Shown piece after piece: positions 26,247 through 33,346 of a DNA stretch of 64,000 nt (positions are counted from its first letter, which is position 1; every line of letters starts with the position of its first letter). The position numbers and the translations under genes are program-made. The stretch is from an uncultured Bacteroidia bacterium (GTDB lineage Bacteria; Bacteroidota; Bacteroidia; Bacteroidales; F082): the NCBI GenBank assembly GCA_902786745.1, contig CADADR010000004.1, positions 1 through 64,000 of the forward strand, in the 5' to 3' direction. The notes beneath the pieces were generated by a model. That model saw nothing but the letters and a program-made list of their open reading frames with translations. It had not been told where the DNA came from and did no database searches.

Positions 26247-27368
26247 ATGGACAAACCTTTCATTTTCGGAATACCCGTTGAAGACAGCTATTTCATCGGC
26301 AGAGAAGAAGAAATCAAACGCCTTTCGACCAACTTCAAGTATGGCGTGAACACCATCTTGTTATCACCTCGCAGATGGGGCAAAACCTCATTGGTGAACA
26401 AGGTGGCTGGATTAGTCGCATCGAAAGACCTTATCGTCGTCAAGACTGATGTTTTTTCTTGTCGCAACGAATATGATTTCTACAATACTTTTTCAGCGGC
26501 CATCTTGAAGCAGACCGAATCTCGCATCGAAGAATGGAAAGATTTGGCCAAAGGTTTCATCGAGAAACTGACGCCCAAGATTTCCCTGTCGCCTGACCCC
26601 AATTCAGAATACTCCGTTTCGTTGGGTATCACGCCCAAAACGCACACACCTGAGGAATTGCTAGATTTTCCGGAGATCATTGCCAAACGCAAAGGCTGTC
26701 ACATCGTGGTATGCATTGACGAGTTCCAGCAAGTAGGCGAGTTCCCCGATTCGCTGAACGTGCAAAAGCGGATGCGCACCATTTGGCAGCACCAAAAGAA
26801 TGTCTCGTATTGCCTATACGGCAGCAAGATGCACATGATGACCAACCTCTTTCAGAAGAAAAGCTACCCGTTCTACAAATTTGGCGAAGTACAATACCTC
26901 AAATCCATCCCTTTGGATGCTTGGACTGCCTATATTTCCAACCGATTTGAACGAGAGCAGAAACACATTTCCGAGACATTTATCAAGACCTTGTGCGAAA
27001 GCGTCGAGTACCAATCTTCGTATGTTCAACAACTGGCTTACAACGTTTTCCTGCTTACGGAAACAGAAGTCACGGAAAGCATCCTAAATCAAGCTGTTGA
27101 AGACTTGGTTGACCAAAACTCGGGCATTTTCATCGAGCAAGTACAATCTTTGACCACATACCAACTCAATTTCCTGCGGGCGGTGTTGGCCGGAAACCAT
27201 AGCGGTTTCGGCGAAAAAGAAATTCGTGAAAACTACGATTTGGGTGTACCCTCCAACATCGCCCGTCTTAAGAAATCGCTCATCGACAAGGAGTTGATAG
27301 AAATCACAAAGGACGGAATCATCATTGGCGACCCTGTTCTCCGATTTTGGTTGAAGAAAGTGCTGTGA
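26247..27368 (+). CDS. AAA+ ATPase of the archaeal-ATPase (ATPase_2-like) group
   Basis: A 373-residue protein. Walker A is a variant, SPRRWGKTS (residues 40-48, Lys46, Thr47), and Walker B is VVCIDEFQQ (Asp158, Glu159). GSKMHMM and the downstream helical region fit the family. The C-terminal ~85 residues (LRAVLAGNHSGFGEKEIRENYDLGVPSNIARLKKSLIDKELI) read as a winged helix, then FWLKKVL. This layout (GREEEI near the N-terminus, ATPase core, winged helix) is common in solitary Bacteroidota ATPases of unknown cellular role. It is monocistronic, with operator-like dyads in its promoter, so it may be autoregulated. Codon use is more AT-rich than in the neighbouring flavoprotein, which may point to separate ancestry. 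Confidence 0.85.
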   Translation: MDKPFIFGIPVEDSYFIGREEEIKRLSTNFKYGVNTILLSPRRWGKTSLVNKVAGLVASKDLIVVKTDVFSCRNEYDFYNTFSAAILKQTESRIEEWKDLAKGFIEKLTPKISLSPDPNSEYSVSLGITPKTHTPEELLDFPEIIAKRKGCHIVVCIDEFQQVGEFPDSLNVQKRMRTIWQHQKNVSYCLYGSKMHMMTNLFQKKSYPFYKFGEVQYLKSIPLDAWTAYISNRFEREQKHISETFIKTLCESVEYQSSYVQQLAYNVFLLTETEVTESILNQAVEDLVDQNSGIFIEQVQSLTTYQLNFLRAVLAGNHSGFGEKEIRENYDLGVPSNIARLKKSLIDKELIEITKDGIIIGDPVLRFWLKKVL

Positions 27369-27381
27369 ATCTCTCCAATCA

Positions 27382-27413
27382 AAAACGCCCAAGAATCACT
27401 TCTCGGGCGTTTT
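27382..27413. terminator. Bidirectional terminator between convergent genes
   Basis: AAAACGCCC (27382-27390) pairs with GGGCGTTTT (27405-27413). It serves the plus-strand ATPase and the minus-strand lipoprotein operon. Confidence 0.85.
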
Positions 27414-27436
27414 AGACTGCATTATTGCCATAAATA

Positions 27437-27880
27437 TCATTCCCTCACGAATCCCATGATCAAATGGACATCCAATCCTATGTCGTTAAGTTCGGCTGGA
27501 ATGAGGAAGTCGATGGTCATATTTGTTTCGGTCAAGGTTGTGATGGTGCCGGTCATGTCATGCATCTCCACGGTATCGTTGACCGTATGATGGATGCCGT
27601 CTTTTATGATCATTTTGTCTCCCTTCAAGGTATAATAGTCACCATTCTCTTCATTGTCATCTGCAATCGCTGATCCATCCTTCCTGAATTCGATGGTGTG
27701 TCCGACCAATGCCTCGTTAAAAAACTCATCAAAGTAATCGAAAGACTCGCCACCTATGGTCGTCGACACCTCGGTGATTTTCCATTTCCCATAGACTTGG
27801 GGTTGTTTGTTGCAGGATGTCATCGCTGCCATGGTTGCCACCACCAGCAGCAGGGCCATAATTTTCAGTGTGTTTTTCAT
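27437..27880 (-). CDS. Small lipocalin-like lipoprotein
   Basis: A 147-residue lipoprotein. The signal MKNTLKIMALLLVVATMAAM leads to a TSC lipobox, with Cys at residue 23. The mature part starts QVYGKWKITEVS and alternates short strands (HTIEFRKDGSAIAD, YYTLKGDKMII, MTGTITTLTETNMTIDF), the pattern of lipocalin-like lipoproteins of Bacteroidota. No catalytic motif is seen. It is the last gene of an apparent four-gene operon (29867 to 27437). The first 12 residues match those of the next upstream gene almost exactly. Confidence 0.75.
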   Translation of the reverse strand: MKNTLKIMALLLVVATMAAMTSCNKQPQVYGKWKITEVSTTIGGESFDYFDEFFNEALVGHTIEFRKDGSAIADDNEENGDYYTLKGDKMIIKDGIHHTVNDTVEMHDMTGTITTLTETNMTIDFLIPAELNDIGLDVHLIMGFVRE

Positions 27881-27911
27881 TTTGTCAGGTTTTTATTGGT
27901 TAAAAATAGAA

Positions 27912-28439
27912 TCAAGGCTCCAATGGCACAAACAATTCCATGCGGATGGTATCCCCGTTTTTCAACACTCCACGAAGGATAAAGGTGATGCCGTCCTCTT
28001 TTTCCACAAACTCCATCCACCCGCTCTCAAAAGGCGATTCGTCGGGATAGGATGTTTGAGGATCCATATTGGTTTCGGCAATAGCTCCCGATATCTCGTC
28101 AGGTGAGGAATGCCATTCCAAGCGGTTGCCAAAATCGAAGGAAAGCGGAATGTCCGACTTCTTGGTTAAGTCAACGGTATGGCCCAACAAAACACTAGGA
28201 ATACCATAAAAATGGAAACGCATCAGAGGACCAAAGAAATCCATTTCGGACTCTGTCACGATATCGAATTCGTCTTGACACGACTCAATGGGGCTGACGC
28301 TCATCTTATAGTTGGTAGTATTATAGATAAGCTCGTTCTGTTTAGGAGCAATGTTGCGTCGTTTAACAGGTTCTTTCACACAGGAACCCAAAGTTGCCAA
28401 AGCAAGCAGCAACAGCATAATTTTCAATGTGTTTTTCAT
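27912..28439 (-). CDS. Small lipoprotein of unknown function
   Basis: A 175-residue lipoprotein with signal MKNTLKIMLLLLALATLGSC (Cys20). The leader is nearly identical to that of the downstream lipoprotein, but the mature parts are not obviously related apart from a shared LLGHTVDL/LVGHTIEF-like stretch, so a divergent paralogue is possible. The mature domain has beta-strand character and ends GDTIRMELFVPLEP. It is 31 bases from the downstream gene and 12 bases from the upstream one, so they are co-transcribed. The function is unknown. Confidence 0.7.
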   Translation of the reverse strand: MKNTLKIMLLLLALATLGSCVKEPVKRRNIAPKQNELIYNTTNYKMSVSPIESCQDEFDIVTESEMDFFGPLMRFHFYGIPSVLLGHTVDLTKKSDIPLSFDFGNRLEWHSSPDEISGAIAETNMDPQTSYPDESPFESGWMEFVEKEDGITFILRGVLKNGDTIRMELFVPLEP

Positions 28440-28451
28440 GGCTTTAAGGTT

Positions 28452-29045
28452 TTACAAATGAATTTCATAACCTACCGACAACGGTAATCCGATGAATGAC
28501 AGGCATGTCCAATGCTCTTCTGCATGGCCCACCTTATAGGTAATCCTATCATGGCCCATCATGAATTGCAGTCCCAATCGTAACCGACTGTTTTCCGTCA
28601 ATTTGATTCGACCTCCGATTTCCGACATGCCTCCGAAACCGAAATGCTCGTATGTCCGCGCATCAAGCCAAGGATTGACAGCACGTTCGACATAGGGACC
28701 GGCATTCACATAAAACCATTTGTAACTGAATTCCACGCGGACAGGCAGACGGAAATAATTGTTGAAACCAGTGCCAGGAACGCCGTCTTCCCAATTCTCG
28801 GGTTTGTCTGAATTGGTTCTCCTATATTGGTAGTCAATGCCGCCCAACAAAGACCAATGCTCGTTGAAATCATATTTGACATCCACGCCCACGTCACCGT
28901 GAAACTTGCTGTCATAAGGCCCATACAGGAAATCGATGGAGCCAGCCACTTTTGCGTAGGGAATCAACGACCATCCCTTTGTGTTTTGAGCCGATGTCGA
29001 CAACACGCAGCATAACAAACTCACAATCAATGCTATTCTTTTCAT
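28452..29045 (-). CDS. Outer-membrane beta-barrel protein
   Basis: A 197-residue protein with signal peptide MKRIALIVSLLCCVLSTSA. The start at 29045 is an ATG; the frame to 29069 begins with a non-ATG codon. The mature part has alternating aromatic strands and short turns (FHGDVGVDVKYDFNEHWSLLGGIDYQYR, VRVEFSYKWFYVNAGPYVERA, RLRLGLQFMMGHDRITY, GLPLSVGYEIHL) and ends in a hydrophobic residue, the hallmark of an 8-strand barrel (OMP_b-brl type). It is the second gene of the small envelope operon. Its role is unknown. Confidence 0.78.
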   Translation of the reverse strand: MKRIALIVSLLCCVLSTSAQNTKGWSLIPYAKVAGSIDFLYGPYDSKFHGDVGVDVKYDFNEHWSLLGGIDYQYRRTNSDKPENWEDGVPGTGFNNYFRLPVRVEFSYKWFYVNAGPYVERAVNPWLDARTYEHFGFGGMSEIGGRIKLTENSRLRLGLQFMMGHDRITYKVGHAEEHWTCLSFIGLPLSVGYEIHL

Positions 29046-29084
29046 AATGCTATGATTATTGCATGACAATTAAAAAAGCTACAA

Positions 29085-29867
29085 TTATCGTACCACAAAT
29101 TTGTTACTCATACCATTGTATTCATAAACATAGATACCAGGACGATAAGCTCTTACATTAAGGTCAACCCATTCTACATCGGGATCGAGGGTCTTGGTAT
29201 CCACCAAAACACCTCGGGAGTCATAGATGTGCATTTCAGCCGACTTCCCATTAAGGGTGTATGGGATGGACACCGTCGTATTAGCTGGATTGGGATAGGG
29301 ATTTTGGGTCGTGACTATCATCTCATCGGCCGAGAAGTTGCCTTGGGTGGCATAAACCTCAATGTTATAATTGTCGTAACTATTCGAAATCTCGAATCTC
29401 AACTCATCTCCAGCCTTGTACAAATAGGAAATCAGCGATCCCTCCTGCATAAACAGCACTTCACCGTCTTCATTGAGAATCATTGTGTACATTTTGCCAC
29501 CTTGCTTCCAAGGCGTAAGGCAAATCTCAATCTTGTCATCATTGTTGAAAAGGTGTTTTCCAGCGATGACCACACCAAAAGAGCTGTATCTGATGCCCCA
29601 TTTTCCCTCTACGGTGAACGGAATTTCTTTAGTCAGTTGGAAATCGGCATCATACACTGAGAAGCCCGTGATGGCTTCATCCTCATCCAAATCACAAACG
29701 ACATACGAAACCTCAGGAAGAATCTCGTAGACATATTCATGAATTGAATTCTGGAAAACGCTATGAAGGCCGCCACTATTGTTGGTGAAGGTATGCTTCA
29801 AAGTGGCTTGCGAAAAAACTGGCATGAAGGCAAGAGCCAATACCAGGGTTAAAACTGTCTTTTTCAT
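29085..29867 (-). CDS. Small secreted protein with T9SS sorting domain
   Basis: A 260-residue protein: signal peptide MKKTVLTLVLALAFMPVFS, a central ~150-residue beta-rich part (ITGFSVYDADFQLTKEIPF, DDKIEICLTPWKQGGKMYTMILNEDGEVLF), and a C-terminal sorting domain from about residue 190 (NPYPNPANTTVSIPYTL ... MHIYDSRGVLVDTKTL ... YRPGIYVYEYNG ... KFVVR). It would be exported by T9SS. The central part matches no family I know. It is the first gene of the operon with the barrel and two lipoproteins. Confidence 0.8.
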   Translation of the reverse strand: MKKTVLTLVLALAFMPVFSQATLKHTFTNNSGGLHSVFQNSIHEYVYEILPEVSYVVCDLDEDEAITGFSVYDADFQLTKEIPFTVEGKWGIRYSSFGVVIAGKHLFNNDDKIEICLTPWKQGGKMYTMILNEDGEVLFMQEGSLISYLYKAGDELRFEISNSYDNYNIEVYATQGNFSADEMIVTTQNPYPNPANTTVSIPYTLNGKSAEMHIYDSRGVLVDTKTLDPDVEWVDLNVRAYRPGIYVYEYNGMSNKFVVR

Positions 29868-29910
29868 TTGTTGTAATTTTTGAAGGTTGTTTGTTATTCA
29901 TTTATTCGGT

Positions 29911-30011
29911 CTGTAGGGCTGTCGTACCATCCTTCGACAAACTCAGGAATCTCGGCAGCCGCTTTCTGTCATGGCCACATGTGCGGCTGCCACGGTGTGA
30001 CAGCCCTACAG
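29911..30011. repeat. Nested inverted-repeat element (MITE/REP-like), 101 bp
   Basis: Outer arms CTGTAGGGCTGTC (29911-29923) and GACAGCCCTACAG (29999-30011) are perfect inverted repeats. Inner arms GGCAGCCGC (29954-29962) and GCGGCTGCC (29983-29991) form a second stem. A TTCGACAAACTCAGG segment resembles the repeat at 39553-39621. No open frame lies inside. Confidence 0.8.
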
Positions 30012-30020
30012 GACCCCCGA

Positions 30021-33000
30021 TTAACGCACCACAAATTTCTGTGTCATATCTCCAAGGCTGATGAAATACATACCTTGCGGCAAACCCGACACATCGATCT
30101 GCTGGGTTTCAGCAGTGAGGTTGCCCGTTTGGACGGTTTGGCCCATGAGGTTGGTAATTCTGAATGATGAATTCGAAATGTTGAAATGCGAAGCATTCGA
30201 CGTAGTCAATGCTGAATGCTGAATGGTGAGGACGCTGTTTGTCGGGTTGGGATAGAGGGTGAAGGTCCCTGAGCCTGTCGAAGGGCCGTCTTCCTCGATG
30301 CCGTTATGGATTTCCTGATACACCTCGTCGCAATCCCTTTCTCCATATTTGAAGAACAATTCGCCGTTGCGCCAGAAGCAGCGCATGCCTTCCACACGGT
30401 AGTCCTTGCCGCGTGTCATCAGTTTTTCGGGGAAGAAACTGGTGAGATGGCCGATGCCGCAAACGATGGTGCCGCTGAAGACATCGTCGGAGTCGTTCAC
30501 TTGCAACATCTTGAACAACCGTCCTTCGTATTCGTAGTACTCCACTGCGTTGACATGCAAGGTGATGCTCTGTAAGCCCACACTGATTTCCCATTCGTCG
30601 CCTTCCTCGGCGCCAAAATTGTAGAGCGTCGTGAATTCCTGCAAATCCTTGTTCCACCAATACACCACACCGTCTTCTTCATAAAGGTACTCACGAGTGA
30701 CTTCCTGATGTTCACCCTTGTCATAAAGCGTGTTGGTTCGAATAATGACAACCACTTCCTTATGGTTGATGGTCGTGTCGGCGGCATATTCCAGATGCTG
30801 ATAAGTGATGCTGCCGTTCTCGTTCTCGATTTCGTAGTACCATTCCGTTTCACCAAAGGGATAACCAACTTCAACTCCGGTAAAGACGGGGAAGCCGTCG
30901 TTATTATGGTCATTGTCATAATCCCAACGGTGAACCATGGTAAGCACCGCAGGATATTGTTCCACCAAGGCTTCTGCGCCAATATTCAAAGCCTCTACCA
31001 AATCGTGGCCGAATTGCAAGCTGTCGAGACTCCATTCACCATAATAAGTGGTAGGCCAGAAAGCGCATGAGTGCTGTAGTGGTTCGCCTTCGCTTACGCC
31101 ATCATGGTTTTCAAGATGGCCCAACCAATAGCAATCGCTGAAATAGTCAGTCTCTCCTTGTTCAAAAGCTATGGCTCCCTTAGTTTCTTCTTCCGTAATG
31201 ACCATGCCCGTATTATATACATTCTGAATGGTGCAATGTCGGTGATCTCCATTTTCTCCGAGAATCCCCCCTGCATACTTCGGTGCCTTCACCGAGCCTC
31301 TATTGAACGCATTTAGGATATAAGCTCGGTTGCTATGTGTTGAACCCAAAATGCCGCCTGCATCTCCCCAATACTCATTTTCAATCACCACATCTCCATA
31401 ATTGCAACATTCCACTATATAAAGATTCCCAGAAGTTACACCGACAAAGCCAATTATACCGCCAGCATTGGCATGCGTCTTGCAGGTCACTTTCCCCGAA
31501 TTAATACAGTTTCGAATAAAACGAGTCGAATCACTATCGCTCCTAAACATGTAGAAGCCAACAATGCCTCCACACTCTCCGGTACCATCAACATCGGCAT
31601 GGTTTGTACATAACGTGACGCTACCGCTGCCCAAATAGCCGACAATCCCTCCAACATGATAAGAAGCGTTCCCAAGGCTACTGACTTGTCCCGTGGCATT
31701 ATTGAGGCAGGTCGAAATATCACCATAGTTTAACATGCCCACCAAACCTCCTATGGTTCCACTATTATCTGGACCGGCAACAACTTTTTGATTGTTCGTG
31801 CAGTACATCATTGTTCCATACCTCATATCTCCGACAATTCCACCTGTGTATGAATTCCCTTGTACATAAAAACCTTCAGCATGGCCCATCATCACACAAC
31901 CTGACAACACGTATGGTGCTACCTTGTGCAAATCGTTGACTTGACCCACAACACCACCAGCAATCGAAGAGGATTCCACTTTCACAGCCTCTCTAACCTG
32001 GCACGCCGTGATGGAGTATGTCTGTTCGCTTGTCCCCTGCTCGCCGTATGTGTAACCTGCAAAGCCAATCAAACCGCCCACAATACCATTCTCGTTGTCG
32101 GTTGAGGCACGGCCATCATATATGCTGCAATTGGAAATGTTGGTCAGGCCAGCATAGCCCACAAGGGTGCCCACATATTTTCCGTTTCCGCTGACGTAGC
32201 ACTGCGCTAAATGGACATTGTTGATTTCGGCGCCATTGGTGCAGCCAAAGAGGCCGCCCACTGGCTGCGTATCACCATCAGTGATGGTTTGGTGCATATT
32301 CAAAATGGTTTTGGCATCGCCCCAACCATCGAAATGTCCCGTGAAAGGATGCTCGGGGGTCCCGATGGAAATCCATTGCTGGATACCGCCATCGCAACTG
32401 GCCAAATTGATATTCTCCATAATCTTGTAATAGGCATCGCCACCGGTGCCATTATTGGTTTGCTGGGCGAGCAAAGCCAACTGATTCGAAGTATAAATCT
32501 GATATGGGTTCTCTTCGGTACCGTCGCCACCTCCGTAGGATTCAGCCACAGTGCCATCCCAACAATAGCCTAGTTCATCACAGTCGTATGCGCCAAGGTG
32601 CAACACCATCTCGCCGTCAACAAGATAGCAGCGTAACCAATCCGGATATTGGCCATCATAAATATCGCCCATGCAAGCGTATGGATAAGGGAACAATCCA
32701 CTGATTTCGCCGATACCATCGATGATGGTGCCACCCCCATAATAGCCCAATTCTCCATCGTAGGATACCCGTTGAGCCCTATAATCTTGAACATGACCCC
32801 ACCCGCTGTATGAAGTGATTTCAGTGACCGTGACTTCGTAGGCACATGAATCGATTTCGCAAGTCCACGATTCTCCCACCTCGGCATCGAAGTCGTAAAG
32901 CGTCGTAAACCTACCTAAGGTCTGGTTGTACCAATACACCTTGCGATTGTCTTCATAGACATATTGCTCATCGCCATTGCCACCGAGGAACTGGCGCGAA

Positions 33001-33194
33001 ATGACGCTACACTGGTGACCTTGAATGATCGTGTCGCCAAGCACCTCCATGTGATAATAGGAAATCGGGCTGCCCATGAAGGAACTGACATTGAAATACC
33101 ACTCCGCGCCTTGGGGAGCGAAACTGCCTTGCTGCGCCATGCCATTGAACGAAAAGGCGAGGAGGATTGCTAAGATTAAAACTAGTTTTTTCAT
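30021..33194 (-). CDS. Large secreted GLUG-repeat protein with T9SS sorting domain
   Basis: A 1057-residue protein with signal peptide MKKLVLILAILLAFSFNGMA. Residues ~30-225 are a divergent copy of the domain that recurs at ~780-970 (EWYYEIENENG...TTINHKEVVVIIRTNTLY...YWWNKDLQEFTTLYNF...GTIVCGIGHLTSFFPEK...C). Residues ~235-760 hold many GLUG-type repeats (VGGLFGCTNGAEINNVHL, VGTLVGYAGLTNISNCSI, IGGLVGMLNYGDISTC), which should build a beta-helix. A PSTGSG linker and a T9SS sorting domain follow (YPNPTNSVLTI ... GQTVQTG ... GMYFISLGDMTQKFVVR). It is a surface or extracellular protein; adhesion or glycan binding is plausible, and no protease motif is visible. Two paralogues follow upstream. Confidence 0.85.
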   Translation of the reverse strand: MKKLVLILAILLAFSFNGMAQQGSFAPQGAEWYFNVSSFMGSPISYYHMEVLGDTIIQGHQCSVISRQFLGGNGDEQYVYEDNRKVYWYNQTLGRFTTLYDFDAEVGESWTCEIDSCAYEVTVTEITSYSGWGHVQDYRAQRVSYDGELGYYGGGTIIDGIGEISGLFPYPYACMGDIYDGQYPDWLRCYLVDGEMVLHLGAYDCDELGYCWDGTVAESYGGGDGTEENPYQIYTSNQLALLAQQTNNGTGGDAYYKIMENINLASCDGGIQQWISIGTPEHPFTGHFDGWGDAKTILNMHQTITDGDTQPVGGLFGCTNGAEINNVHLAQCYVSGNGKYVGTLVGYAGLTNISNCSIYDGRASTDNENGIVGGLIGFAGYTYGEQGTSEQTYSITACQVREAVKVESSSIAGGVVGQVNDLHKVAPYVLSGCVMMGHAEGFYVQGNSYTGGIVGDMRYGTMMYCTNNQKVVAGPDNSGTIGGLVGMLNYGDISTCLNNATGQVSSLGNASYHVGGIVGYLGSGSVTLCTNHADVDGTGECGGIVGFYMFRSDSDSTRFIRNCINSGKVTCKTHANAGGIIGFVGVTSGNLYIVECCNYGDVVIENEYWGDAGGILGSTHSNRAYILNAFNRGSVKAPKYAGGILGENGDHRHCTIQNVYNTGMVITEEETKGAIAFEQGETDYFSDCYWLGHLENHDGVSEGEPLQHSCAFWPTTYYGEWSLDSLQFGHDLVEALNIGAEALVEQYPAVLTMVHRWDYDNDHNNDGFPVFTGVEVGYPFGETEWYYEIENENGSITYQHLEYAADTTINHKEVVVIIRTNTLYDKGEHQEVTREYLYEEDGVVYWWNKDLQEFTTLYNFGAEEGDEWEISVGLQSITLHVNAVEYYEYEGRLFKMLQVNDSDDVFSGTIVCGIGHLTSFFPEKLMTRGKDYRVEGMRCFWRNGELFFKYGERDCDEVYQEIHNGIEEDGPSTGSGTFTLYPNPTNSVLTIQHSALTTSNASHFNISNSSFRITNLMGQTVQTGNLTAETQQIDVSGLPQGMYFISLGDMTQKFVVR
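30264..30287. repeat. In-frame copy of the CCTGAGCCTGTCGAAGGGCC repeat
   Basis: This copy lies inside the GLUG-repeat gene, where it encodes the linker GPSTGSGT before the sorting domain. It matches 36141-36164 exactly and, with one change, the right arm at 39601-39621. Confidence 0.88.
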
Positions 33195-33227
33195 TGTCGT
33201 ATGTTTTTGATTGTTATTTATCTATTT

Positions 33228-33345
33228 TGGGCTGTCGTACCACGGCAGCCACTGTGCCGTTTCAGCGCGAGTTTGCCATTTGTAGGGTCGCATCGCATGC
33301 GTCCGCCGGTTACGTTGGCGGACACACGCGGTGTGTCCCTACAGG
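33228..33345. repeat. Intergenic palindromic repeat cluster
   Basis: This lies between the GLUG-repeat gene and the first BspA-like gene. It includes GGCTGTCGTACCACGGCAGCC (split here as arms GGCTG and CAGCC), an imperfect GGTCGCAT...ATGCGTCC element (33286-33304) and the perfect palindrome GGACACACGCGGTGTGTCC (33320-33338) next to CTACAGG. It is related to 6883-6951 and 29911-30011. Confidence 0.75.
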
Positions 33346-33346
33346 A

